From Flavobacterium sp. LC2016-13 (lineage in GTDB: Bacteria > Bacteroidota > Bacteroidia > Flavobacteriales > Flavobacteriaceae), in NCBI RefSeq assembly GCF_009707955.1, contig NZ_WMDQ01000004.1, positions 310,001 through 374,000 of the forward strand: DNA of 64,000 nucleotides, given 5' to 3'. Both the position numbers and the translations under genes were made by a program. Position 1 is the stretch's first letter; each line of letters begins with the position of its first letter. The notes below the pieces were generated by a model. That model saw nothing but the letters and a program-made list of their open reading frames with translations. It was not told where the DNA came from and ran no database searches. This document shows positions 14,694 through 22,073 of this stretch, piece after piece.

Positions 14694-15695
14694 ATGAACT
14701 ATACAGAGAACTCACTAAATATTATAACTGCAAAAAGTTACAAAGGTATAGGCAATGCTTGGATTGTAAAAAACATTAAAGGAAATGAAAATATTGATAC
14801 AATCATTTCTTTACTAAATAAAACAATCAAAGGAGAACCAACTAATACAGGAGAATTTGAAAGCCTAAGAAAAAATTTAAAAACAAAACTTATAGAAAAA
14901 TTTAAAGATTGTTGCGATGGTTTTGTGGCTGTGGGAGATCCAAATTTTCCACAATATAGAGGAAATGTAAAAGATAGTGAAAAGCCTGTCTTTCTTTATT
15001 ATAAAGGCAATATAGATTTACTAAGTATTGAAAACAAAAATATATCTGTAATTGGGCTTTTAAATCCGGAAGGTGATATAGAAGAAAGAGAAAGAAAAAT
15101 TGTCGCTGATTTTGTTAAAAATGGTGCAACAATAGTAAGTGGTTTGGCTTTTGGTTGCGATAGTATTTCACATCAACAAGCATTAGATTCCAATGGAAAT
15201 ACAGTTGCAATCTTACCAAGTCCCCTAAATAATATTTTACCCGCAAAAAATAAATCTTTGGCATTTCAAATTGTAGAAGAAGGAGGGCTGCTTGTAACAG
15301 AGTATGGTAATGATTTTAAAAGTCCAATGGAATTAAGCAGTCGCTATAAGGAACGTGATCGGTTACAAGCTTTGTTTTGCGATACAATCGTTTTGGCTGC
15401 GAGTTATGCACAGAATTCGGCTGAAAAATGGAAAATCCTTGGACGAAAACTTGATAGTGGAGCGCGTTTAGCAATGGGTTATGCAAAAGAATATAACATT
15501 CCTCGTGCTGTAATGTATGACCAAAATTTCGATGAAAATAATCCAATGTTTGATTTAAATAGAGAGCTTATTAACGAACAAAAAGATATTACAATTATCT
15601 CAAACAAAAATATCCACGAAACTGTAAAAGAAATTATTACAAAAACAGCAACAATTAAAAATATAATATCTTCTCAAACAAGCTTGTTTAGTTAG
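14694..15695 (+). CDS. DprA/Smf-like SLOG-fold protein (ShosA-like candidate)
   Basis: 333 aa. The DprA layout is clear: GDPNFPQY...FLYYKGNIDLL at 81-110, a Rossmann strand ISVIGLLNPEG, the signature SGLAFGCDSISHQQAL at 149-164, AILPSPLNNILPAKN, then EEGGLLVTEYG. The RNR motif of housekeeping DprA is RYKERDRL (217-224) here, and the GSLxTA motif is changed to DSGARLAMGYA. The C-terminal winged helix of true DprA is absent. These differences and the operon context suggest a ligand-sensing or antitoxin role rather than transformation. It lies 29 nt after the PRTase gene. Confidence 0.88.
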   Translation: MNYTENSLNIITAKSYKGIGNAWIVKNIKGNENIDTIISLLNKTIKGEPTNTGEFESLRKNLKTKLIEKFKDCCDGFVAVGDPNFPQYRGNVKDSEKPVFLYYKGNIDLLSIENKNISVIGLLNPEGDIEERERKIVADFVKNGATIVSGLAFGCDSISHQQALDSNGNTVAILPSPLNNILPAKNKSLAFQIVEEGGLLVTEYGNDFKSPMELSSRYKERDRLQALFCDTIVLAASYAQNSAEKWKILGRKLDSGARLAMGYAKEYNIPRAVMYDQNFDENNPMFDLNRELINEQKDITIISNKNIHETVKEIITKTATIKNIISSQTSLFS

Positions 15696-15774
15696 TAACA
15701 AGTAATAGCAAATCTGCGCTGACAAGTTGCGAGGATATGGAACCAAAATTAATGAATAATAAACTTTCTTGTAT

Positions 15775-16659
15775 ATGGGAAAAAGCATTCCTAACGTACG
15801 TTTTGAACTCAACAAGGTTTATAAAACTTATGTCAGCCAACTTCAACTAGCAGGCGATATTTCCAATATCTTATTGGACAATACTAATATCGATTCGGCT
15901 GGTGAACAGGTAGAAGGCTCTGTACGTATACTTTTAAAAGAGCTTCTTCCAGAAAGAGTTTCGGTCACACATGGTTACATAGTAGACAAAACGACAAATA
16001 TTAGTTACCAGCAAGATATTTTGCTCGCAGAAAGTTTCTATACTAAAAGTTTGATTAAATCACTAGATGGAACCGAATTCTTTCCTTTCGAAGCAATATT
16101 TGGAAGTGGCGAGGTAAAAAAAACCTGGTCACAATCTAAGTTAAATGCTGCAATAAAATCTATTACAAGAAACAGAGAAGTCTTGAAACGTTACTCGATT
16201 CCATCTGATGTAATGTCAACTGGATCGAATTTCATAAAAGTTTCCGAATCGCTGACTAACAATTCATTTAGAAACCCTCTCTTTTGTTTTACATTCTCAA
16301 TAGATTTTGATAAAACATACGACGAGGCAGAAATTATGAAAATCTATGAAGATACAAACAATTGGAAATTATTACCAAACATTTCAGTTATATTAAATCG
16401 CGGAATTGTGGTTTGTATAGATAAATTAAAACTGGAAAAACATAATGAACTATCAATTATTCTTTATCCGGAATTTATAACTGATTTTGATAAATATAGC
16501 TGGATTTTGTTAACTCTTGAGCCTGAACAAAATTTAGCTTATTTAATATTTATGATTACACAACATATCAATGACACTATTTTAGAAAAAGTGTCATCAA
16601 TGGAATACGGAAAATCGCTAATTCAAATCGACCAAACATCAATACATCCTCTAAAATGA
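15775..16659 (+). CDS. DUF6602-like protein, putative PD-(D/E)xK nuclease
   Basis: 294 aa from the ATG at 15775. A TTG at 15769 is possible. The N-terminal half follows the DUF6602 pattern: AGEQVEGSVRILLKELLPER (Glu44, Glu47), THGYIVD, then Asp81 in YQQDILL and Glu113-x-Lys115 in SGEVKKTW. Spaced this way, E...D...ExK is the active-site order of PD-(D/E)xK enzymes. The C-terminal half is an alpha/beta region of unknown role. It lies 79 bp after the DprA-like gene, and its TGA overlaps the next ATG by 4 bp, so the last two genes are translationally coupled. It may be the nucleic-acid-cutting arm of the system (inference). Confidence 0.72.
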   Translation: MGKSIPNVRFELNKVYKTYVSQLQLAGDISNILLDNTNIDSAGEQVEGSVRILLKELLPERVSVTHGYIVDKTTNISYQQDILLAESFYTKSLIKSLDGTEFFPFEAIFGSGEVKKTWSQSKLNAAIKSITRNREVLKRYSIPSDVMSTGSNFIKVSESLTNNSFRNPLFCFTFSIDFDKTYDEAEIMKIYEDTNNWKLLPNISVILNRGIVVCIDKLKLEKHNELSIILYPEFITDFDKYSWILLTLEPEQNLAYLIFMITQHINDTILEKVSSMEYGKSLIQIDQTSIHPLK

Positions 16660-17711
16660 AATTTGAAAATCTAGAAATCAAACGAGTAACAATACACAAA
16701 ATATTTGCAAAATCTAAAACTGTAACTGAACCGTATGCTGACGATTGCACAGAGTTTGCAAAATTGGGCAGTGAAGGTTTAAAAACTCTACACGATAGAA
16801 TCGGATCTTGCTTAAATCACAAGTCTAAATTTTTTGAACTGCATCTTGCAGATGTTGCTGATACATCAAATTTTTTCACAATTCAAAAGCCACTTTGGAA
16901 TTCTAATGAAGATGATTTTTTAAAAACTTCACAAGATATTGCTGATAAAGCTGCAACTGCACATAAAAATGCAAATATTCCTGATGGTCTATTAGTTGTT
17001 ATTGAATGTATGGTATCCAATTTAAAATGTGTAATTGTAATCAAAGCTGAAAAATCAGATGCTTTTTCTATGGCAGGAACGAATGTACAGTTAATTAAAG
17101 ATATTTTCCTTTCTTCAGACAAGGCACTTTATAAAATTGGCTTTACAGTTCATTATAATGAGAAAAGCAAAGCTGTAACTAACTATAGATTTTTTGTTTA
17201 TGACGATTCCTTTTCGCCATCTAAAGAAGATTTAGCATACTATTTTTATCACACATTTCTAGGTTTTTCAACCGAAAGAAATAGTCAACTCCAAACAAAT
17301 AAATTACATAAGCAATTGTCAAAATTTACTTTAAAACACATAGCTTATGGAGACAGATATACGGTTTTAAAAAATATCGATCGTGCATTTTTAGATACTA
17401 AAAATAACACCCTTAATGCTAAAGATTTTTTAACTTATTTTCCAGAAGAAATACAGGGACTTTTCATAAAAGAAATTGAAGAACATTTTCCTACCGCATT
17501 CGTAAAGGATACTGCTATCACAACAACAATTAGTACTAAACGTATTGAACTTACGGAAGAAACTACTTTGTTGCTAAAAAACGCCCCAGAAGGTGTTATT
17601 ACTGGAAGTACAGACAACTTAGAAGATATAAAAAAACTCAACGCAAGTATTGATTCTGGTAATAAATATAATTTTGCCTTAATTCCAATAGAAAAGGTTA
17701 ACCACCGTTAA
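16656..17711 (+). CDS. nucleoid-associated protein (NdpA/YejK)-like
   Basis: 351 aa. The start VTIHKIFAKS, the central block PDGLLVVIECM...CVIVIKAEK and the YFYHTFLGFSTERNSQLQTNKL segment near 220 follow the layout of the 37-kDa nucleoid-associated family (YejK/NdpA). Similarity is read by eye and is moderate. Family members bind the nucleoid, and several occur as accessory components in defence-type islands. The ATG is inside the stop codon of the preceding gene (ATGA overlap). It is the last gene of the operon, and a GCGAGCGTTCGC palindrome follows. Confidence 0.68.
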   Translation: MKFENLEIKRVTIHKIFAKSKTVTEPYADDCTEFAKLGSEGLKTLHDRIGSCLNHKSKFFELHLADVADTSNFFTIQKPLWNSNEDDFLKTSQDIADKAATAHKNANIPDGLLVVIECMVSNLKCVIVIKAEKSDAFSMAGTNVQLIKDIFLSSDKALYKIGFTVHYNEKSKAVTNYRFFVYDDSFSPSKEDLAYYFYHTFLGFSTERNSQLQTNKLHKQLSKFTLKHIAYGDRYTVLKNIDRAFLDTKNNTLNAKDFLTYFPEEIQGLFIKEIEEHFPTAFVKDTAITTTISTKRIELTEETTLLLKNAPEGVITGSTDNLEDIKKLNASIDSGNKYNFALIPIEKVNHR

Positions 17712-17730
17712 TGCGAGCGTTCGCTAAGAG
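17711..17730. repeat. short GC-rich palindrome GCGAGCGTTCGC
   Basis: Directly after the operon's last stop codon. A longer relative (ACGCGAGCGTCTCGCTCGTG) occurs at 20055-20083. It marks the 3' edge of the defence-like operon. Confidence 0.5.
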
Positions 17731-17742
17731 TAATAAATAAAT

Positions 17743-18249
17743 ATGAAAATTATTTTAGAAAGAAGTTTAGATTTTAGACAGTTTCAAAATTTAATTATTT
17801 TGACTTTTATTACTGGAATGGTGTTTCTTGGAATGCTAAATTCGGTTGATTTTAAATCTTACTATATAATTGAAACAATTTTATTGATTTTGAATATTAT
17901 TTTCATCGCAATTTTATTTTTCAAGAAAGGTTTGTTAATTGAAAATCAAAAACTTTATAATGCTATTTTTTTGTTTGGATTCTGCTTGCGAAAAAAGCTA
18001 AATGAAACATCAGAATTTCAACAGATTTCGATAATGCAAGGAAAGCTTTCAACCAATTATGGTTATTCATACGATATTAAAGAATTTCATAATTGGGAAC
18101 CCGAATTAAATCATTCCATATCTAGTTTTACTATATTTATGGTTGATGAAAGAAAGAGCAATAAAAAAAAGATTCTTAGATTAGCTAAACCCGAAAAGGT
18201 AAAATTAGCAATTGATTTTATTACTAAAAATACCGATTTAAAGTTTTAA
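17743..18249 (+). CDS. two-helix membrane protein of unknown function
   Basis: 168 aa. There are two transmembrane helices at about 15-35 and 42-62 with a very short outside loop, then a soluble C-terminal domain (begins KKGLLIENQKLYNAIFLFG, ends FITKNTDLKF). I do not recognise the family. The shape, a membrane hairpin followed by a PH-like beta domain, suggests a bPH-type protein, but this is only a guess. It follows the defence-like operon after a palindrome and is probably independent. Confidence 0.7.
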   Translation: MKIILERSLDFRQFQNLIILTFITGMVFLGMLNSVDFKSYYIIETILLILNIIFIAILFFKKGLLIENQKLYNAIFLFGFCLRKKLNETSEFQQISIMQGKLSTNYGYSYDIKEFHNWEPELNHSISSFTIFMVDERKSNKKKILRLAKPEKVKLAIDFITKNTDLKF

Positions 18250-18261
18250 TGCCTTCTACAA

Positions 18262-18300
18262 AATCTTCGATCGCTATGTGAAGTCTCTGACTTCATACCT
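18262..18300. repeat. dispersed palindrome, GAAGTCTCNGACTTC family, copy 1
   Basis: AAAATCTTCGATCGCTATGT leads into GAAGTCTCTGACTTCATA, an imperfect hairpin. Two further loci of the same family, with the same AAAATCYKCRATCGCT leader, lie at 19331 and 22019. Confidence 0.75.
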
Positions 18301-18361
18301 AGCCGGAGAAATGATAAAAATAAAGTAATAAGCTAAAACTGCCCCACATAAAGTAATCAAA

Positions 18362-18802
18362 ATGAAAACAAAAATCTTTTATATTTATGGAGTATTCTTT
18401 ATCATTTTTGTTGCTGCCTGTTTTTTATGGATGATACGAAATGATACTTTCGCAGAAAAAGCCACTTACATTAGTTATAGAGATAAAGACATTGAGAAAG
18501 AATTAGGATACACTTTAGAAGAATATGTAAAAACCAAATCGATCATTACTTTACAACTTAATGGAAATGAAAAATATGATATCAGTATTCTGAATCGTTT
18601 TCAATTGGAAATTCAAAAAATAAAAAAAGAAGAAAATCCAAACAAAGGCATTCATTTAAAATTTGGAAAAAAAACTACGTATGAAAATGTTATTCGTTCT
18701 TTTCAGATTTGCAAAATAGAAGATTGCGCAACATACGCTCCTGATGGATACGACTTCTGGGTTTTTCCATATTATAAAAAGACATATTCTAAACTTAAAT
18801 GA
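18362..18802 (+). CDS. membrane-anchored protein of unknown function
   Basis: 146 aa: one N-terminal transmembrane helix (about 7-26), then a soluble domain outside the membrane. The single helix plus a domain with GIHLKFGKKTTYENVIRSFQ faintly recalls the periplasmic part of ExbD, but the proton-path Asp of ExbD is not evident and no ExbB is near. Two cysteines (ICKIEDCATY) could form a disulphide. No close neighbour shares its strand within operon distance. Confidence 0.65.
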   Translation: MKTKIFYIYGVFFIIFVAACFLWMIRNDTFAEKATYISYRDKDIEKELGYTLEEYVKTKSIITLQLNGNEKYDISILNRFQLEIQKIKKEENPNKGIHLKFGKKTTYENVIRSFQICKIEDCATYAPDGYDFWVFPYYKKTYSKLK

Positions 18803-18866
18803 AAACCATTTTTGTAAACTTTTTTCAGTATGAGACAAAATTCACAAAAAAATCTACAGGAAGTTT

Positions 18867-18874
18867 TATATTTG
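18867..18874 (+). promoter_or_regulatory. -7 element (TATATTTG) before the lipoprotein gene
   Basis: TATATTTG lies 22 nt before the ATG at 18896 and matches the Bacteroidetes consensus. The -33 is unclear. Confidence 0.4.
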
Positions 18875-18895
18875 TAATAATAAATCTATCTAAAA

Positions 18896-19264
18896 ATGAA
18901 TAAGTTAACCAAACTAAATCTTATTGGAGTGATTCTATTTCTTGTTTCTTGCTCTTCAATGTCTCCACTTGAAGTCAATAATACACTCCCTGCCCTTACA
19001 AAATCAAAATTCATTTCTCAGGCACAAGCACAAGAAAGTATAAACTCAAATGAATGCAAATTTTTGGTTCAAAATAGAAATTATGCTGCTCCTATTGGAA
19101 TGTTTCCAAAAGATGATTTAAAAAATGCTGCAAAAGGAATTGATGAATGGGTTCAACTTGATGGAGGAAATGCTTATGTCTTAAAAAATTATAAATGGGT
19201 TACAGTTGACAAAGATGGTACAACACAACTTCATGTAGATTTTGATACTCTTTTATGCAAATAA
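18896..19264 (+). CDS. small lipoprotein of unknown function
   Basis: 122 aa with a clear lipobox: hydrophobic LIGVILFLVS then Cys19 and a serine-rich linker. The mature domain is short, with two further cysteines (NECKF and the C-terminal LLCK) and an aromatic KNYKWVTVDKDGTTQLHVDF hairpin. It is likely to be anchored in the outer membrane facing the periplasm or surface. I do not recognise the family. A -7 element precedes it and an inverted-repeat element follows. Confidence 0.7.
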   Translation: MNKLTKLNLIGVILFLVSCSSMSPLEVNNTLPALTKSKFISQAQAQESINSNECKFLVQNRNYAAPIGMFPKDDLKNAAKGIDEWVQLDGGNAYVLKNYKWVTVDKDGTTQLHVDFDTLLCK

Positions 19265-19330
19265 ACCCAGTTTAGGTTCTATCATCCAAATTTGACGTCC
19301 CGAACCCCGGCTCTGCAAAGTCTAAATCTT

Positions 19331-19454
19331 CAAAATCCGCAATCGCTGTGCGAAGTCTCCGACTTCGCGTAACCACTCCAACAATCCATAAAGAAAATAA
19401 AACTCTTCCAGACGGAATATCGCAACGGGTACGAAGTCGGAGACTTCGCACAGC
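19331..19454. repeat. dispersed palindrome family, copy 2, as a 23-bp inverted pair
   Basis: Arms at 19345-19367 (GCTGTGCGAAGTCTCCGACT...) and 19432-19454 are exact reverse complements separated by 64 nt. Each arm is itself a GAAGTC/GACTTC hairpin. The leader AAAATCCGCAATC precedes the left arm. The whole reads as a short composite element filling the gap between two genes. Confidence 0.85.
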
Positions 19455-19529
19455 ATAATATTCCAATTAATATTCTAAATTCGCAGTTATAAAAATTAAA
19501 TCTGTTAACCAAAAACCAACCCAATACCA

Positions 19530-20030
19530 ATGAAAATTATCTACACTTTGCTTTCGTTCTTTGTTTTACAAACTATTTTTTCGCAAGCTACTATTAAATC
19601 TAAAAGTTACGGGACTTTAGAACTTAAAGAACTTGAATACGGGCTGGCAAAAGTCGAAGATGGCACGACAGAACAAGTTAACAACACTCCAACAGGCACT
19701 CATGGCTGGCTAAAAGACTTTGTTATAATTAAAAATACCGATTCGATTAAAGCTGTAAAAAAAGCAAATTTTGGAGTCGTATATATTGTAAAAGCCAAAG
19801 ACACTGTTAATCTGGCAATCGACATCGAATGGATTTATCCGGAAAAAGTAACAAACAGTAAAGGAGAAAAATTTAAAAGTATAAAATATACTACCCAAAG
19901 ACCAACAAACATTCCGTCTGCTTCTTCATATAGCCTAGATGAACCATATGAATTAATTAAAGGAAAATGGGAAATGAACCTTTATATCGAAAATAAACGT
20001 GTTTACAGCAAGACATTTATTCTGTATTAA
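19530..20030 (+). CDS. exported protein of unknown function
   Basis: 166 aa with a signal peptide (FFVLQTIFSQ cleavage near residue 20). The rest is predicted beta-rich: SYGTLELKELEYGL, then HGWLKDFVIIKNTDSI, VYIVKAKDTVNLAIDIEW, and a final KGKWEMNLYIENKRVYSKTF strand. This looks like a single immunoglobulin-like sandwich of the DUF3859 kind. The function is unknown. It stands alone between repeats. Confidence 0.7.
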   Translation: MKIIYTLLSFFVLQTIFSQATIKSKSYGTLELKELEYGLAKVEDGTTEQVNNTPTGTHGWLKDFVIIKNTDSIKAVKKANFGVVYIVKAKDTVNLAIDIEWIYPEKVTNSKGEKFKSIKYTTQRPTNIPSASSYSLDEPYELIKGKWEMNLYIENKRVYSKTFILY

Positions 20031-20054
20031 AATAGATTTAGTTCGTTAATCCCC

Positions 20055-20083
20055 TCGCTAACGCGAGCGTCTCGCTCGTGAAC
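20055..20083. repeat. palindrome GCGAGCGTCTCGCTCG
   Basis: CTAACGCGAGCGTCTCGCTC is followed by GTGAACGC. It is related to the shorter palindrome at 17711 and has a much higher GC content than the surrounding DNA. Confidence 0.6.
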
Positions 20084-20115
20084 GCAATCTCTGTCGATAG
20101 TTGAAAAAGCAAAAA

Positions 20116-20562
20116 ATGACTAACCAAATATTATTTCTAATTGCTATTATGATTGGAGCATTTTATGCTAGAAAATATGGCATAAAAGCAAAAAGCGACA
20201 TTGAAAATTACAATCAAAAGAAGACTAACGAGACAGTAAAAACAAAAAACGATTATTTGAACACAAATGTTTTTTATAATCTCAAAAATATGAATAATGG
20301 TTTTGATACTGAATCAATACATTATTTTTCTCAATCTGATTTTGAAATTATTATCAACAGAATTGAAGAACTTGGTATTGGAATTTTAGGAATTGAACCT
20401 TGGTTGAATGGCGAATTTTATGATATTAAAGTTGTCGAAGATTACGGAGGAATTTCTACAGATTCAAAATGGTACAGAAAAGCATTTGAAGAGTTCAAAA
20501 AAGAAAACGAAAATCTTTTATATGCAGCAAGTTATGATATTCAAATTCCTGTCTCGTTCTGA
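20116..20562 (+). CDS. membrane-anchored protein of unknown function
   Basis: 148 aa from the ATG at 20116. A TTG five codons upstream is the alternative start. It has one N-terminal transmembrane helix (QILFLIAIMIGAFYA), a basic linker, and a soluble domain starting near HYFSQSDFEIIINRIEELGI that ends in a YAASYDIQIPV strand. The compact acidic alpha/beta domain is the size of small immunity-type or regulatory proteins, but I recognise no family. A bidirectional terminator follows. Confidence 0.65.
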   Translation: MTNQILFLIAIMIGAFYARKYGIKAKSDIENYNQKKTNETVKTKNDYLNTNVFYNLKNMNNGFDTESIHYFSQSDFEIIINRIEELGIGILGIEPWLNGEFYDIKVVEDYGGISTDSKWYRKAFEEFKKENENLLYAASYDIQIPVSF

Positions 20563-20595
20563 AATAATTTTACCTGTTTATACTTAAATAACAAG

Positions 20596-20625
20596 AAACC
20601 CCGCAATATTTAGCGGGGTTTTTAA
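20596..20625. terminator. bidirectional terminator
   Basis: AAACCCCGC/GCGGGGTTT stem with an 8-nt loop and A/T runs on both sides, placed between two convergent genes. Confidence 0.85.
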
Positions 20626-20638
20626 TTTTATATAATTT

Positions 20639-20977
20639 CTACATTATATTAGACTTCAAATAAAGTTGATGTATATCATCAAATAACTCCATCTCTGCGG
20701 CTGGCAAAAGTTGCAATGCAATTTCAAGAAAAGTCATAATATTAATATCAGAATCGGCTGTAAAGCTTGACAGACTTCGTGCATCTTTATTCAGCAAAAC
20801 GATACTTGCTTTTAAGAGATCTGAAACCATTAAATTTAATTCGTTATAACCGGAAACCTTTAGTGTTACGTTAAACGAATGATCAACATTATGCTCCGGT
20901 TTTAGTTTTTCGAAATAATTTGCCTTATTCATTAATTCTAAAAGCTTTATCGCTTGTTCTTTATGCTGTGTTTCCAT
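20639..20977 (-). CDS. small helical protein of unknown function
   Basis: 112 aa, no signal peptide or membrane segment. It is mainly helical with leucine-rich stretches (AIKLLELMNKANYFEKL, LMVSDLLKASIVLLNK, FLEIALQLLPAAEMELFDDI). It converges with the preceding gene on the shared terminator. The compact size suggests a cytosolic regulator or adaptor, but there is no recognisable motif. Confidence 0.6.
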   Translation of the reverse strand: METQHKEQAIKLLELMNKANYFEKLKPEHNVDHSFNVTLKVSGYNELNLMVSDLLKASIVLLNKDARSLSSFTADSDINIMTFLEIALQLLPAAEMELFDDIHQLYLKSNIM

Positions 20978-21153
20978 GATTGAATTTTAATTAAGTCTGA
21001 TTTTATATTCTGATTTTTACGGAAACGAAATTAGAAGTAATAAATAACTTTTAAGTGATTGTATACAATCGGTTGTATGCAACTGTAATACCTAAAACAT
21101 AAATAACAAACCAAATGACACAAATAATTATAAGTTTAAACAAGTAAATTCTC

Positions 21154-21161
21154 TAAATTTG
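21154..21161 (+). promoter_or_regulatory. -7 element (TAAATTTG) before the PhzF-like gene
   Basis: TAAATTTG lies 41 nt upstream of the ATG and fits the Bacteroidetes -7 consensus. Confidence 0.4.
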
Positions 21162-21201
21162 ATTAAAATAATACAGTTTTAAACTTATATAAAAATTAAA
21201 A

Positions 21202-21999
21202 ATGAAAACATACTTTGTAGACTCGTTTACGAATGAAAAATTTAAAGGAAATCCGGCTGCAGTTTGCTTACCCAACACAGAACTAGACAGCAAAACGATG
21301 CAAAGTATTGCAACAGAAATTGGCTTTTCTGAAACTGCTTTTATAAAGCAAATTTCAGACAACGTTTACAGCATCCGTTTTTTTTCGCCAAAAACTGAAA
21401 TTCCATTATGCGGACATGCAACATTGGCTTCATCAAAAATTGTTTTTGATACGACTTCATTTCAAAATATAAAATTTATTAACCGTGACAATGTTGAGCT
21501 GCTTATTGAGAAAATAGGAAATAAAATCAAAATGCAATTTCCTGTTTACGACACCCTGGAAACAGAAGTGCCTCAGGAAATGATAAACGCTCTTGGAATT
21601 TCTGAAATTTCAAATAAAAGATTCAGTCCAAAAAATAATATCATTTTAATTGAGATTAAAAGCGCAACCGAACTGGCAAATTTAAAACCTGATTTTACAG
21701 CTTTGGTAAATTCATATACCGGAATAAATGGTGTTTTAGTAACTGCTGTTTCAGACACCGAAACTTTCGATTTTCATTACCGCTATTTTTGGCCTTGGTC
21801 AGGTACAAATGAAGATCCTGTAACGGGCGGTGTTCAAACTTTTTTGACTAAATATTGGGTAGAAAAATTGAACAAAACAAAATTGAATGCTTATCAGTCT
21901 TCGTTAAGAACAGGAACGATGAGTACAGAACTTTTAGATGACAAAGTTTTCATTTTGGGAGAAGCTGTAAAAGTATTAGAAGGGCAATTTGTTTTATAA
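21202..21999 (+). CDS. PhzF family isomerase/epimerase
   Basis: 265-aa member of the PhzF/diaminopimelate-epimerase fold. The first lobe has KFKGNPAAVC and the catalytic-Glu region IATEIGFSETAFI near residues 35-47. The second motif RFFSPKTEIPLCGHATLAS and the C-lobe NEDPVTGG (near 205) are intact. Length is typical. No other phenazine gene is in the window, so the substrate is unknown, as for most PhzF relatives. Single gene with its own promoter, followed by a dispersed palindrome. Confidence 0.92.
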   Translation: MKTYFVDSFTNEKFKGNPAAVCLPNTELDSKTMQSIATEIGFSETAFIKQISDNVYSIRFFSPKTEIPLCGHATLASSKIVFDTTSFQNIKFINRDNVELLIEKIGNKIKMQFPVYDTLETEVPQEMINALGISEISNKRFSPKNNIILIEIKSATELANLKPDFTALVNSYTGINGVLVTAVSDTETFDFHYRYFWPWSGTNEDPVTGGVQTFLTKYWVEKLNKTKLNAYQSSLRTGTMSTELLDDKVFILGEAVKVLEGQFVL

Positions 22000-22018
22000 T
22001 TTCCTCGATTTCTTCTTA

Positions 22019-22060
22019 AAATCTGCAATCGCTATGCGAAGTCAGGAGACTTCACATAGC
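22019..22060. repeat. dispersed palindrome family, copy 3
   Basis: The leader AAATCTGCAATC is followed by GCTATGCGAAGTC, a 4-nt loop and GACTTCACATAGC, a 13-bp near-perfect hairpin. Same family as 18262 and 19331. Confidence 0.8.
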
Positions 22061-22073
22061 GCCACGAGTAAAG

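Noticed and set aside
14694..15695. Housekeeping competence gene dprA
   Set aside because: Key DprA motifs are altered, the C-terminal domain is missing and the gene lies inside a HAD-PRTase-nuclease-like operon.
19272..19530. Minus-strand open frames in the gap between the lipoprotein and the next gene
   Set aside because: They lie wholly within the inverted GAAGTC repeat element and have repeat-derived, arginine-rich translations without any gene-like start context.
21202..21999. Phenazine biosynthesis
   Set aside because: The PhzF-like protein is alone. No other phz gene is present, and most relatives of this family act on other substrates.
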